Of a DNA stretch of 64,000 nt, positions 8,168-17,411 are shown piece after piece. The notes beneath the pieces were generated by a model. The model had not been told where the DNA came from and made no database searches. It saw only the letters and a program-made list of their open reading frames with translations. This DNA comes from Chitinolyticbacter albus (GTDB lineage: Bacteria; Pseudomonadota; Gammaproteobacteria; Burkholderiales; Chitinibacteraceae), in the NCBI RefSeq assembly GCF_024437655.1, contig NZ_JANBVF010000017.1, forward strand, positions 1-64,000, read 5' to 3'. Made by a program: the position numbers and the translations under genes. Position 1 is the first letter of the stretch, and each line of letters starts with the position of its first letter.

Positions 8168-9418
8168 CTATGGTTTGCGCGACAAGCAGGTCTGGTAACG
8201 CCAGTCCACGCGCTTGGCGAACCATTCGGTGGTGAGCTTGCGCGTGATCTTGGGGCTGACGAGGCGGATCTGCGGCAGCGCGGCGCGTGGCAGTGGCTTG
8301 CCGGCAGTGGCGTCGGCCGCAGCGAACACGCGCTTGTAGGTTTCGCTGCTACCGAACGCGTTCATCTTCTCTTGCTCCAGGTCATTGCGGATCTGGGCCT
8401 TGCTCAGCTTGAGCCGGCCGGCCACCGTATACAGCGCGGATTCGACGCTGCTGGTGCCCACCGGGCGGCCAGCCTGGTAGCGCAGCAGGTCGCCATCCTC
8501 AGTCAGCTCACGCCCGGTCAGGCGCGACACGGCGCGCTGGAACGCCACGTTGCGGCTGGCGTAGCGGCCGGCGTTGTAGTCGGCGAAGCGATAGATCATC
8601 GCGTCATACGGCGCAGGGTAGTGCAGCAGGTTGGCAATGCCGAAGTAGGCGCCGCCGCGGCGGGTGAACACTTCCTGGCGGATGCTGCCGCGTCGCGGAT
8701 AGGGGTAGGGCCAGACCCGGACATGGTTCTGTGCGAACTCGACGCTCACCTGCATCGGGCCGCCGGTACGGATGGGATTGGCCATGTTGAGCGGCAGGCT
8801 CAGGTTGCGCGCCTCGCGCGCCATATCCTCGAACAGATCGTTCATCTCGCGTTCGGTGCGCAGATTGTCGATGCGCGTCTTGTAGCTCTGGCCGGTGGGC
8901 GAGGGCTTGAGCAGCGCCGTCTTCACCACCGACAGCGGCACATGATAGCGGCCGGCCTTGGCGTCGATGGCTTTCCACACGATGGCGGGCAGGCCCGGCA
9001 CCACGGGGTCACCCTGCCAGGTCGACTCCTGTTCGATGGTGGCTGCGGCCGCGCAGAACAGCTCGGCGGTGTAGGGCAGTTTGAGCGCGGTAAAGGCGTC
9101 GATGATGTCCTCACTCCAGCCGGCGCGATCGGGCATCTTGGCCGGCAGCAGCTGGTTCAACAGCACGCGGCCCTGCGCTTCGGTCAGGCGCGGTTTGGCT
9201 GGGGTGGCTGGCGGCGGTGTCGGCACGGCCGCTTCGACGGGTACACTGGCCGTCACGGCGCTGGCGTCGCTGGTGATGTCGTCGACGCTGGCCGGCATCG
9301 AGGCCGCTGCTTCCGAAGCGACGCTTGCGGTGGGCGGCTGGGGGGCCGGCGGCGGACTGGAGGTGGCGCAGGCAGTGGCAAGCAGCAAGGTGGTGAGGGC
9401 AAGGCAGGCGCGCGGCAT
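8168..9418 (-). CDS. DUF1615 family lipoprotein
   Basis: Starting at the ATG at 9418 gives an N-terminal MPRACLALTTLLLATAC, a lipoprotein-type signal with the lipidated Cys at 17. A longer frame to 9490 would put 24 unlikely residues before it. A Pro/Ala/Ser-rich linker (to about residue 75) is followed by the DUF1615 domain, with the characteristic IEQESTWQGDP, ANPIRTGGPMQVSV and RFADYNAGRYASRNVAFQ motifs. The IEQES glutamates and overall layout resemble lytic-transglycosylase-like proteins, but the biochemical role is not established. Likely outer-membrane anchored. Confidence 0.85.
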   Translation of the reverse strand: MPRACLALTTLLLATACATSSPPPAPQPPTASVASEAAASMPASVDDITSDASAVTASVPVEAAVPTPPPATPAKPRLTEAQGRVLLNQLLPAKMPDRAGWSEDIIDAFTALKLPYTAELFCAAAATIEQESTWQGDPVVPGLPAIVWKAIDAKAGRYHVPLSVVKTALLKPSPTGQSYKTRIDNLRTEREMNDLFEDMAREARNLSLPLNMANPIRTGGPMQVSVEFAQNHVRVWPYPYPRRGSIRQEVFTRRGGAYFGIANLLHYPAPYDAMIYRFADYNAGRYASRNVAFQRAVSRLTGRELTEDGDLLRYQAGRPVGTSSVESALYTVAGRLKLSKAQIRNDLEQEKMNAFGSSETYKRVFAAADATAGKPLPRAALPQIRLVSPKITRKLTTEWFAKRVDWRYQTCLSRKP

Positions 9419-9486
9419 GGGATATCGACGATCGGGAGGAGGGGGCAAGCTTACAATGTCCGGTGCGTGCCGTGGCAACGTTTTGT

Positions 9487-10980
9487 TCAATGCTGCGGGG
9501 CCTGGCGCGGCAGGCTGATGAAGAATGTGGTGCCGGCACCTGGCTCGCTGCGCACCACGATATTGCCACCCAGCGTCTGCGTGACGAGGTTGTACACCAG
9601 ATGCAGGCCCAGCCCGCTACCGCCCTGGCCACGCCGGGTGGTGAAGAAGGGATCGAACACCTTGGGCAGATGCTCGGGAGCGATGCCGCGGCCATTGTCG
9701 CTCAGGGTCAGCGTCACGACGTCGCCGTCGCACTGGGCAACGATCAGCACGTCGCCCTCTTCGTCACCGTGAAAGGCATGCGCCAGCACATTGGTCAGCA
9801 GGTTGGTCAGCACCTGCGAGAGCGCACCAGGGTAGCCATCCATGACCACGGCGGCTTGGCAATCCACGGTGATATGGATGGGGCGCCGTTTCAACGACGG
9901 GGTGAGGCTGGTGACAATTTCATGCAGATACTGCCGCAGTTCGTAGTCGCGGCGTGCTTCCGAGGTCTGATCGACCGCTACCCGCTTGAAGCTCTGGATC
10001 AGCTCGGCAGCGCGTTCGGCGTTGCCCAGGATCAGCCTGGCACTGTCCCTGGCGTGCTCGCAGTAGGCCAACAGAACGGATTTCTTCACCGCGCCGGCAT
10101 CGAGTTGCGCTTGCAAGTGCTGCGTTTCCTCGTTCAATACCGAGGCACTGGTGACGATTACGCCGACCGGCGTGTTGATCTCGTGGGCGACGCCGGCGAC
10201 GAGGCCACCGAGCGAAGCCATTTTCTCGGCCTGGACCAGGCTCGTCTGCGTCGCCTGCAGCTGCGTGTACGCTTCATCCACATTCTGCTTGGCGCGGCGT
10301 ATCGCTTCTTCGGCCAGCTTGCGTTCCTCCAGCTCGCTGGTCAGCCGTTGCGTGATGCGCGCGACGCTCTGGCTCAGCTCGGCGAATTCGTCCTGCTGGC
10401 GCAGCATGGGCTCGAGCTCCTCCAGCGAGAAGCTGCGCTGGTTGGCCGAGCGATCGAGTGCGGCGCGCAGCGCGGCCAATGGCTTGAGCACGATGCTGTT
10501 GAAGGTGCGGATCAGTACGGCCACGAGTATGCCGGCGAGCAGGGCGATTTCGATGGCCTTGCGCTGCACCAGCTTGCTCAGGCGGGCGTCTATCCGTTCG
10601 GTGGAGAGCTGGTAGCGCACCTCGCCGACGGTGCGCCCTTCGAACTGCAGCGGCAGGGTCTGCAGGGGCCCCGCGCCGGCTATCTTACCTTGGCCACGGC
10701 GCGATGCCAGCAGGTCTTCGCCGGCATAGACGGCGATCTGGACGAGATCCGGCCACTGTAGCTCGGCATCCAGTACATACCCCAGCTGGCGATCGTCGAA
10801 GTTCCAGACAATGGCGGGCAACACGGTGGCTAAGCGCGTGCGCATGGCGGCATCCTGGGCCGCCGTCTCGCTATAGAGCGTGTCGTGTCCTTGCCAATAG
10901 CTGTAAGCACCGGAAACGCTCAGCACAATGACGACGATGGCGATCAGCAGCAGATTGAGGCGGGTACGTATGCTGTGCAT
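9487..10980 (-). CDS. Membrane sensor histidine kinase (orphan)
   Basis: 497 residues: a transmembrane helix at about 8-28, a periplasmic sensor region to about 140, a second helix at about 141-158, HAMP-like segment, coiled coil (about 195-250), HisKA with GVAHEINTP (phospho-acceptor His266), and an HATPase domain with N box (LTNLLTNVLAHAF), DNGRGI and GGSGLGLHLV G boxes. No response regulator or receiver domain is adjacent, so the partner must be elsewhere; the stand-alone Hpt protein at 16969 is one conceivable relay partner. The signal is unknown. Confidence 0.9.
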   Translation of the reverse strand: MHSIRTRLNLLLIAIVVIVLSVSGAYSYWQGHDTLYSETAAQDAAMRTRLATVLPAIVWNFDDRQLGYVLDAELQWPDLVQIAVYAGEDLLASRRGQGKIAGAGPLQTLPLQFEGRTVGEVRYQLSTERIDARLSKLVQRKAIEIALLAGILVAVLIRTFNSIVLKPLAALRAALDRSANQRSFSLEELEPMLRQQDEFAELSQSVARITQRLTSELEERKLAEEAIRRAKQNVDEAYTQLQATQTSLVQAEKMASLGGLVAGVAHEINTPVGVIVTSASVLNEETQHLQAQLDAGAVKKSVLLAYCEHARDSARLILGNAERAAELIQSFKRVAVDQTSEARRDYELRQYLHEIVTSLTPSLKRRPIHITVDCQAAVVMDGYPGALSQVLTNLLTNVLAHAFHGDEEGDVLIVAQCDGDVVTLTLSDNGRGIAPEHLPKVFDPFFTTRRGQGGSGLGLHLVYNLVTQTLGGNIVVRSEPGAGTTFFISLPRQAPQH

Positions 10981-11094
10981 GGGCAGGATGGCGTGGCAGA
11001 CCGTAAGTCAGCGCAATGACTTCAATCTAGTCGTCGCACCGGTGCCTGTCGTCACGAGTTTCGCGACCGCGTTCAGCCTGGTTCGGAATATTGC

Positions 11095-11757
11095 TTATTT
11101 GCGGGCGAGGTAGAACGCGTCGTCGAAGGTGGCGACCCATTCCGGGCGGTAGACGACGAGCAGCGTCAGGTGTATGCCCGTGATGAACGCTTCGGGCCAG
11201 CCCATCAGGAAGTAGTAGGGCAGATTCTCGCCGAACAGGAACTCGGCCGGGTAGGCGCCAGCCAAGGCGAGCAGCGCGCAGCTTGCCAGCCCGACCAGCC
11301 ACATGGAAAGTGCCGCAGCGGCGAAGGCATTGACGAAAACATAAACGAAGTAGTTGGGCGGCAAACGCCGCTGCGCCCAGGCAAGCAACGCCGCCGTCAG
11401 TGTGCTGGGCAGGCCGGCCACAAGCAACCATGACAGCCCCAACCCCGCCCAGTCGCCATGGCCTTGCAGGGCATCGGCAGCCAGGGCCACCGCCAGGCCC
11501 AGACGCGCCGGGTTGGCGCCTGCGATCAACGTCAGCGCAGTCGCACCCAGCAGGTGAAAGGCCAGGCCCGGGTGTACCTCGGCCTTGAGCTGCCACAGCA
11601 GCAGCACGATCACGGTGCCGCCGAACCAGGCGGTCAGCCGCGATTGCTTGAGTGCAAACCAAGGGATGCGCCAGGCGGCGCGCAGGATGCAGATCGTGGC
11701 TAGCAGCCAGCCCAGTACCAGCCAGGGCAGCGGGAAGTGGCTGGCAACGAGGTTCAT
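11095..11757 (-). CDS. Energy-coupling factor / CbiM-like permease
   Basis: 220 residues, almost entirely transmembrane (six to seven helices), with the CbiM-family pattern HPGLAFHLLGATALTLIAG near residues 62-80 and a GENLPYYFLMGWPEAFITG segment near the C-terminus. CbiM-family proteins are substrate-capturing membrane components of Ni/Co or related ECF transporters. The usual N-terminal metal-binding Met-His sequence of CbiM/NikM is not present here, so the substrate is uncertain. No ATPase or T component is adjacent. It sits directly downstream of the hydrolase gene (1-bp gap), suggesting one transcript. Confidence 0.7.
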   Translation of the reverse strand: MNLVASHFPLPWLVLGWLLATICILRAAWRIPWFALKQSRLTAWFGGTVIVLLLWQLKAEVHPGLAFHLLGATALTLIAGANPARLGLAVALAADALQGHGDWAGLGLSWLLVAGLPSTLTAALLAWAQRRLPPNYFVYVFVNAFAAAALSMWLVGLASCALLALAGAYPAEFLFGENLPYYFLMGWPEAFITGIHLTLLVVYRPEWVATFDDAFYLARK

Positions 11758-11758
11758 C

Positions 11759-12406
11759 TCAGCCTCGGCCGGCGACCCAGTAGCGCTCGACCAGCTGGGC
11801 GAGCTGGGTGAGCCGGCCGTGGAAGAAATGGCCGACGCCGGGCACGACGATCACGGGCAGTTGCTGCGGCCGTGCCCAGTCGAGCACGGCGGCAAGCGAA
11901 ATCACTTCATCCTCCTCGCCATGGATGACGAGGGTATCGGCTGGCACTTGCGGGAAGGCATAGCGGCTGACGGCGGGGCCGACCAGGATCATGCCGGCGA
12001 CTTCGGCATCACTCAGCCGCTGGCGCAGCCGGCTTTGCACCAGCGTGCCGAATGAAAAGCCGGCTAGGACCACAGAGGCCACGCCGGGATGCTCGGTGCG
12101 GGCATGGGCCAGCACCGCGGCCATGTCGTCCGGCTCGTGCTCGCCGCGGCTGTGTTCGCCCTCGGAGTTGCCGACGCCGCGCAGGTTGGGGCAATAGGCG
12201 ACATAACCGAGCCGCGACAGCGTCTTCGCCAGCGTATGCACGATCTTGTTGGTGAAGCTGCCGCCCTCGGTGGGATTCGGGTGCGCAACCAGGGCGATGC
12301 CACGCACCGCATCGAGTGCGCTATCGAGCCTCAGGCATTCGATCCGGCCGGCCGGGCCGGCGATGTCGAGTGGCAGGAAGCTGGGCGCCTTGCGTGCTTG
12401 CATCAT
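11759..12406 (-). CDS. Alpha/beta hydrolase
   Basis: 215-residue single-domain hydrolase. The nucleophile elbow is GFSFG (Ser118), the acid residue is probably in IHGEEDEV, and the histidine in GVGHFFHG. An AHPNPTEGGS oxyanion-region motif near residue 41 is typical of the short dienelactone-hydrolase-like family, in which many members lack a known substrate. Part of a minus-strand run with the ferredoxin (4-bp gap upstream) and permease (downstream). Confidence 0.85.
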   Translation of the reverse strand: MMQARKAPSFLPLDIAGPAGRIECLRLDSALDAVRGIALVAHPNPTEGGSFTNKIVHTLAKTLSRLGYVAYCPNLRGVGNSEGEHSRGEHEPDDMAAVLAHARTEHPGVASVVLAGFSFGTLVQSRLRQRLSDAEVAGMILVGPAVSRYAFPQVPADTLVIHGEEDEVISLAAVLDWARPQQLPVIVVPGVGHFFHGRLTQLAQLVERYWVAGRG

Positions 12407-12410
12407 GGCT

Positions 12411-12722
12411 TCAGATTTTCAGTCGTTCGACGATGCGACCGTGCACGATATGCTCGTTGATGATCTCGTCGATGTCTTCGCGGTCGATGTAGGTGTACCA
12501 GGTCTCGTCCGGATAGATCACCATCACCGGGCCTTCCTCGCAGCGATCGAGGCAGCCGGCCTTGTTGATCCGCACCTTGCCCGGTCCCGCGAGCTTCAGT
12601 GCCTTGATCCGGTCCTTGGCGTAGGCCTGCATCTCGCTGGCGCCACAGCGGTTGCAGCTCTGGCGCTCGCCTTCCTCGCGCTCGTTCAGACAGAAAAACA
12701 CGTGGTGCTGGTAATGGCCCAT
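12411..12722 (-). CDS. Thioredoxin-like [2Fe-2S] ferredoxin
   Basis: 103 residues from the ATG at 12722 (MGHYQHHVFFC...). An earlier ATG at 12782 would overlap the upstream gene and add residues not typical of the family. The four likely cluster cysteines occur as FFCLNEREEGERQSC and GCLDRC, the spacing of thioredoxin-fold 2Fe-2S ferredoxins. It would carry one electron; the partner is unknown. It lies 7 bp after the upstream conserved hypothetical gene and 4 bp before the hydrolase, so the four genes probably form one operon. Confidence 0.9.
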   Translation of the reverse strand: MGHYQHHVFFCLNEREEGERQSCNRCGASEMQAYAKDRIKALKLAGPGKVRINKAGCLDRCEEGPVMVIYPDETWYTYIDREDIDEIINEHIVHGRIVERLKI

Positions 12723-12729
12723 GGCGACC

Positions 12730-13809
12730 TCAGTGTTGGGAGACAGGGTGGTAATGCGCGGTGACGAAGAAGGGCAGGCCATCCTGCTGGTCCGGCTGCA
12801 CGGTTTCGATCACGCGGATATCGTCGAGCTGGCATTCACGCAGCAGGCCTTCTGCATACTGCCGCACCTGCTCGGCGGCATCGAGCGGCGCCAGCGGCCA
12901 GACGAAGCCTTCCCAGCGCTCGCCGTCCTCCTGGCTGGAGAAGCTGATGCGGATCTCGCCGCCTTCGTGCGCGGCGATGCAGCCCACCGGCGTGCGCCGC
13001 TTGCTGCGCATGCTGCGGATGGCGTTGCTCGCGGCCACCTGCAGCCGGGTTTCCAGTTGGGTGACGCGGCCGGTTTCCTGCGCGGTCAGCCAGGTTTGCG
13101 GCACGCGCGGCATCGCAAACAGGGTGACGCCATCCTGCGCCAGCGCCTTGCCGATCAGCTCAGAGAGCGGCAGTCCCCAGGCACCGACGCTGCCATTGAG
13201 GCGTATCGCGGGCTCGGCACCCTCGGCCTGCGTGGCGATGCCAACGAGATAGCGCAGGAACACGCCTTCGTCCTTGCAGGTGATCGGCGCCTCGCGCACC
13301 GCGCGCGCTATGGCTTCGGCTTGTGGCGCATCGCGCCAGTCGGCCAGTTGAGCCGGGTTGATCGCGGCCACGTCGCCCGGATGGACGAGGGCCGGCGCGA
13401 GAAAGACATCGGCCTGCTCTGCGACCACGCCATGCTGGCGCAGCAGCGCGAGCACCGCTTCGGTATCGGGTAGACGGCCGGCCAACTGCACTTGGCTGCG
13501 GGTGCCGACGACCAGGATGACCGGAATCGCGAATGGCACGCCCCAGCGGGCGCCATCGGGCGATTCGCACAGCTCGCGCACGATCTGCCACAGCACCTTG
13601 TAGGCATCCTGCGACGGTGCCTGCGTGAGCGCGCCATTGAGCGCGTAGTGATCGCGCGTTGCAATCAGTTCGGCGAGCACGCCGATCAGCTGGGTGCGCT
13701 TGGCCGCGGCGGCGACTGCATCGGTTTCGGTGAGGAAGGCCATCAGCGCGCGAATCACCGGATTCTGCGGGTTCACGCGGGGGTAAAGTCGGGGGTCGGG
13801 CAGATACAT
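12730..13809 (-). CDS. Conserved hypothetical protein
   Basis: 359 residues from the ATG at 13809 (MYLPDPRLYPRV...). A frame extending to 13959 adds 50 residues of atypical composition and crosses a likely promoter (TATAAT on the minus strand near 13,838-13,843). No catalytic signature is recognised. The protein is soluble, with Ala-rich helical segments and a C-terminal HEGGEIRISFSSQEDGERWEGFVWPL region. It heads an apparent operon with ferredoxin, hydrolase and permease. Function unknown. Confidence 0.7.
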   Translation of the reverse strand: MYLPDPRLYPRVNPQNPVIRALMAFLTETDAVAAAAKRTQLIGVLAELIATRDHYALNGALTQAPSQDAYKVLWQIVRELCESPDGARWGVPFAIPVILVVGTRSQVQLAGRLPDTEAVLALLRQHGVVAEQADVFLAPALVHPGDVAAINPAQLADWRDAPQAEAIARAVREAPITCKDEGVFLRYLVGIATQAEGAEPAIRLNGSVGAWGLPLSELIGKALAQDGVTLFAMPRVPQTWLTAQETGRVTQLETRLQVAASNAIRSMRSKRRTPVGCIAAHEGGEIRISFSSQEDGERWEGFVWPLAPLDAAEQVRQYAEGLLRECQLDDIRVIETVQPDQQDGLPFFVTAHYHPVSQH

Positions 13810-13972
13810 GCTGGAAGGGGTAAGGCGGGCTGCAAAACGCCGATTATACGCCGGGCGCAGCCGGCCCGGCATGGCGCTTGTCCAGGGCGCCGCGCGTCTG
13901 AAGTGGGCGCGCGTGAGCTTGCAACCTTGCTTGGATGTGCCGCAAACCGTGCTTCGCAATGCCTTGAATTGA

Positions 13973-14001
13973 TTGACGATACCGCCTCTTATCGGCTAAA
14001 T
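13973..14001 (+). promoter_or_regulatory. Sigma-70-type promoter of candidate sRNA
   Basis: TTGACG (13973-13978), a 17-bp spacer and CTAAAT (13996-14001). No ORF with an RBS follows. The predicted start, about 14008, leads into a short transcript that ends at the strong terminator at 14067. Confidence 0.6.
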
Positions 14002-14007
14002 TGGAGC

Positions 14008-14096
14008 TTCTGTTGGGATGCAGCAAGGTGCGTCTTGATAGTTTCTCCTTTGTAGATGTTGCTTGAAACCCGGAAATCATTTTCCGGGTTTTTTTT
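14008..14096 (+). ncRNA. Candidate small RNA (about 90 nt)
   Basis: A promoter-like pair at 13973-14001 and an intrinsic terminator at 14067-14096 bracket about 90 nt with no plausible ORF. The interior carries an unpaired pyrimidine-rich stretch, GTTTCTCCTTTG (14041-14052), complementary to Shine-Dalgarno sequences, ahead of the terminator hairpin and a run of eight U. This is the layout of an Hfq-dependent trans-acting sRNA, and the anti-SD seed resembles those described for neisserial sibling sRNAs. Homology to them has not been tested. Confidence 0.55.
14067..14096 (+). terminator. Intrinsic terminator
   Basis: Perfect 10-bp stem AACCCGGAAA/TTTCCGGGTT with a 4-nt loop, followed by a T run to about 14096. 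It lies upstream of no plus-strand gene except the candidate sRNA. Confidence 0.85.
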
Positions 14097-14106
14097 CGGC
14101 GCTTGG

Positions 14107-14382
14107 CTAAATCGTCGGCAGCTCGCGAAAGCCACTCAGCTGCTCTTGCGGCGCGGTACTGCGCTCGACCTTTTCCACGAGCGCCCCAGGTGGTCCGTGC
14201 CGCGCCCAGCTCACCAGCGATTCGACCTGGTGCTCATTGCCTTCAGCGTAGAGCTCCACGCTGCCATCGCGCCGATTGCGCACCCATCCGGCCACACCCA
14301 GGTGTTCGGCCTCCAGGCAGGTGGAAAACCGGAAGCCGACGCCCTGCACCCGTCCGTATATCTGCAAGCGGATCGCGATCAT
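14107..14382 (-). CDS. acyP: Acylphosphatase
   Basis: 91 residues, the usual length. The signature GRVQGVGFR (residues 10-18, with the catalytic Arg) and GWVRNRRDGSVE (with the conserved Asn) are intact. It hydrolyses carboxyl-phosphate bonds of acyl phosphates in the cytosol. Stand-alone gene next to the candidate sRNA terminator. Confidence 0.95.
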   Translation of the reverse strand: MIAIRLQIYGRVQGVGFRFSTCLEAEHLGVAGWVRNRRDGSVELYAEGNEHQVESLVSWARHGPPGALVEKVERSTAPQEQLSGFRELPTI

Positions 14383-14482
14383 GATTGCCTCTGTCGTCTC
14401 GGTGGTGTGCCGTTGTACGGCTTGCTCCGATAGATAGCCACGATGCCGGGCGAGTGCAAGGCAAGCGGCGCGGCGTGCGGGA

Positions 14483-14617
14483 TCACTGCAAGCCGAACAG
14501 GCCGACGAGGCCGATCACGATCAGGTAGACGGCGATGATGTAGTTGAGCAGGCGCGGCATCATGAGAATGAGGATGCCGGCGATCAGCGAAACCAGCGGG
14601 CCGATGGCGACGTACAT
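14483..14617 (-). CDS. DUF3096 small membrane protein
   Basis: 44 residues from the ATG at 14617, preceded by GGGAG 8 nt upstream. A longer frame to 14731 lacks an RBS. The protein is two short hydrophobic helices (VAIGPLVSLIAGILILMM and YIIAVYLIVIGLVGLFGL) joined by PRLLN, matching the compact DUF3096 pattern. Function unknown, probably inner membrane. Confidence 0.8.
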   Translation of the reverse strand: MYVAIGPLVSLIAGILILMMPRLLNYIIAVYLIVIGLVGLFGLQ

Positions 14618-14766
14618 GGTGTGCTCCCGAAGCTGCACCGAATCAGGTGCCTCTCCCGAGCTTAGCGCGGCCTGCACGCGTGCCCATGTGACAAATGCCA
14701 GCCTCGGCGCCACACAAGCAAAATGCGGCACCGCAGTGCCGCATTTGCCTATCTCGCGAACCCGGT

Positions 14767-16818
14767 TTACTTCACCCTCATGCCGGGCTTGGCGCCGCTA
14801 TCGGGATTGAGGATATAGAGCCCGCCATCGCCGCCGGCCGCCAGCACCATGCCTTCGCTCATGCCGAACTTCATCTTGCGTGGCGCGAGGTTGGCCACCA
14901 TCACGGTCAGCCGGCCCTGCAGCTCCTCCGGCTTATACGCGGACTTGATGCCGGCGAACACATGGCGCGTTTCCGTGCCGATATCGAGCGTGAGCGACAC
15001 CAGCTTGTCGGCACCTTCGACCGCCTTGGCCTCGACGATCTTCGCCACACGCAGGTCGATCTTCATGAAGTCGTCGATGCTGATGGTGTCGGCAATTGGC
15101 GGCACTTCGTAGTCGAGCGCCGGTGCGGCGGGTTCGGCCGCCACCGGGGCGAGGCTTTGCTTGTTTTCTTCGATCATCGCTTCAACGGCCTTGGGGTCGA
15201 CCCGGGTCATCAGGTGGTTGTAGGCGTTGATGGTGTGGCCCAACAACAATGTGTCGGCATCGGCCCAGCCCAGCGGCGCGATGGCGAGGAAGGCTTCGAC
15301 ATCGGCAGCGAGCTTGGGCAGCACCGGTTTGAGGTAGATGGTGAGCAGGCGGAAGGCGTTGATCAGCACCGAACAGACGCGCTGCAGTTCGGCATCCTGG
15401 CCTTGTTGCTTGGCCATTTCCCACGGCTTGTGCGCGTCGACGAACTGGTTCACTTCATCGGCCAGCGCCATGATGTCGCGCAGCGCGCGACCGAACTCCC
15501 GGCCTTCATAGTGGCCGGCAAGCGCCGCACTGGCGGCTTGCAGGCGGGCAATCACCGGGGCGTCACCCAGGTTGATTGCCAACTGGCCACCAAAGCGTTT
15601 GGCAATGAAGCCCGCAGCGCGGCTGGCAATGTTGATGTACTTGCCGACGAGATCGCTGTTCACCCGCGCGGCGAAGTCTTCCAGGTTGAGGTCGATGTCC
15701 TCGATTGCCGAGTTGAGCTTGGCGGCGAAGTAGTAGCGCAGCCATTCCGGATTGAGGTGGCGCAGGTACGACTCGGCCGTGATGAAGGTGCCGCGGCTCT
15801 TGCTCATCTTGGCGCCATCGACGGTGAGGAAACCGTGGGCGTTGATGCCGGTGGGCGTGCGATAACCGCTGTACTCGAGCATGGCCGGCCAGAACAGCGC
15901 GTGGAAGTAGAGGATGTCCTTGCCGATGAAGTGATACAGCTCGGCGTCGGAATCCTTGTTCCAGTAGCTGTCGAAGTCGAGGCCAAGCCGATCGCACAGG
16001 TTGCGGTGGCTGGCCATGTAGCCGACCGGCGCGTCGAGCCACACATAGAAGTACTTGCCCGGCGCATCGGGGATCTCGAAGCCGAAGTAGGGCGCATCAC
16101 GGCTGATGTCCCAGTCGGTGAGGCCGGCCTCGAACCATTCCTGCATCTTGTTGGCCGCGCCTTCCTGCAGGCGCGCGCGCTCGGCGCCGTCGACCGTGGC
16201 CGAACCGCGGGTCCAGCCGCGCAGGAAATCCTCGCAATCGCCCAGCTTGAAGAAATAGTGTTCGGAATCCTTCAGTACGGGCGTCGCGCCGGAGACGGCG
16301 GAGTAGGGGTTCTTCAGCTCGGTCGGGCTGTAGGTGGTGCCACAGACTTCGCAGTTGTCGCCGTACTGGTCCTTGGCCGCGCACTTGGGGCATTCGCCCT
16401 TCACGAAGCGGTCCGGCAGGAACATGTTCTTCACCGGGTCATACAACTGGCTGATGGTGCGGCTGACGATCTTGCCATTCGATTGCAGCGCGTTGTAGAT
16501 GCGGTAGGCGTACTGCCGGTTTTCCTCGGAATTGGTGCTGTAGTAGTTGTCGAAGGCGACGTGAAAGCCGGTGAAGTCACGCAGGTGTTCGCCGTGCACG
16601 CGCTCGATCAGGGCCTCCGGGCTGATGCCTTCTTTTTCCGCGCGCAACATGATGGGCGTACCGTGGGTGTCGTCGGCGCAGACGTAGTGACAGGTGTGGC
16701 CGCGCATCTTCTGGAAGCGGACCCAGATGTCGGTCTGGATGTATTCGACGAGGTGGCCCAGGTGGATTGCACCATTTGCGTAAGGCAGGGCGGAGGTGAC
16801 GAGGATCTTGCGTGGCAT
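14767..16818 (-). CDS. metG: Methionyl-tRNA synthetase
   Basis: 683 residues, full length for the long MetG form. The HIGH-type motif is HLGH (19-22), the zinc-knuckle cysteines are CPKC...CEVCG (about 145-163), KMSKS lies at about 336, and the C-terminal dimerising tRNA-binding (EMAP-like) domain covers the last ~110 residues ([13 protein letters not shown]...). It charges tRNA-Met. A minus-strand -10 (TATAAT, 16854-16859) lies 36 bp upstream of the ATG. Monocistronic. Confidence 0.98.
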   Translation of the reverse strand: MPRKILVTSALPYANGAIHLGHLVEYIQTDIWVRFQKMRGHTCHYVCADDTHGTPIMLRAEKEGISPEALIERVHGEHLRDFTGFHVAFDNYYSTNSEENRQYAYRIYNALQSNGKIVSRTISQLYDPVKNMFLPDRFVKGECPKCAAKDQYGDNCEVCGTTYSPTELKNPYSAVSGATPVLKDSEHYFFKLGDCEDFLRGWTRGSATVDGAERARLQEGAANKMQEWFEAGLTDWDISRDAPYFGFEIPDAPGKYFYVWLDAPVGYMASHRNLCDRLGLDFDSYWNKDSDAELYHFIGKDILYFHALFWPAMLEYSGYRTPTGINAHGFLTVDGAKMSKSRGTFITAESYLRHLNPEWLRYYFAAKLNSAIEDIDLNLEDFAARVNSDLVGKYINIASRAAGFIAKRFGGQLAINLGDAPVIARLQAASAALAGHYEGREFGRALRDIMALADEVNQFVDAHKPWEMAKQQGQDAELQRVCSVLINAFRLLTIYLKPVLPKLAADVEAFLAIAPLGWADADTLLLGHTINAYNHLMTRVDPKAVEAMIEENKQSLAPVAAEPAAPALDYEVPPIADTISIDDFMKIDLRVAKIVEAKAVEGADKLVSLTLDIGTETRHVFAGIKSAYKPEELQGRLTVMVANLAPRKMKFGMSEGMVLAAGGDGGLYILNPDSGAKPGMRVK

Positions 16819-16968
16819 GCGGGTTTCCGGAGGTCCTATGTCTCAATCGGGCGATTATACCGCAGCCCGTCAGCTCCCCCATGACAGCTTCAAGCTTACG
16901 GCGTTATAGTCAAGGCACAACGATGACAAGTGGGCCAGCAGCCCTGTTGAGATCAGGATGAGAGTGTA

Positions 16969-17319
16969 ATGAACCCGGTAGAAGTAGAGCTTGCCAGCGT
17001 CGAGGCCATGATGGTGCAGTTGCGCAGCCAGATTGGTCTGGATCTGCGTGACGAACTGATCGCGGCCTTCGTGCCGCTGCTTGAAGAAACCTTGAGCCGG
17101 CTGCCACCGGCGCTGGATGGGGGCGACGCCGACAGCGTGATCCGGCTCTCGCACAAGCTCAAGGGGGCAGCACTGCAACTGGGTGCCGAGCAGCTGGCCA
17201 GTGGCTGCCAGCAAATCGAGGTGGCCGGACGGCAGGGGCAGCTGCAACTGGCGCAAGCGACCTTCGTTGGCGTACGCGATCTGTCGCAAGGGCTGTTGCT
17301 GGGCTTTAACGCGCATTGA
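16969..17319 (+). CDS. Stand-alone Hpt phosphotransfer protein
   Basis: 116-residue helical protein with the Hpt signature SHKLKGAALQLGA; the phospho-acceptor is His62. The start is supported by AGGA 10 nt upstream. Such proteins shuttle phosphate between a hybrid kinase and a response regulator; no partner is adjacent. Confidence 0.88.
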   Translation: MNPVEVELASVEAMMVQLRSQIGLDLRDELIAAFVPLLEETLSRLPPALDGGDADSVIRLSHKLKGAALQLGAEQLASGCQQIEVAGRQGQLQLAQATFVGVRDLSQGLLLGFNAH

Positions 17320-17411
17320 TCCTGTGCGGTTGTTGCGGGGCAGCATGCGCTATGCGTGCCAAGCGCCCTGGTGAATCCTAGAATGGCGGATCGTTGTTCG
17401 CTGCCGTGGCC

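Noticed and set aside
7988-9772. Plus-strand 594-codon open frame over the DUF1615 gene
   Set aside because: Low-complexity Gly/Arg/His-rich translation antisense to a recognised lipoprotein gene; a high-GC artefact.
14695-16884. Plus-strand 729-codon open frame opposite metG
   Set aside because: It is the complement of metG with every MetG motif intact on the other strand.
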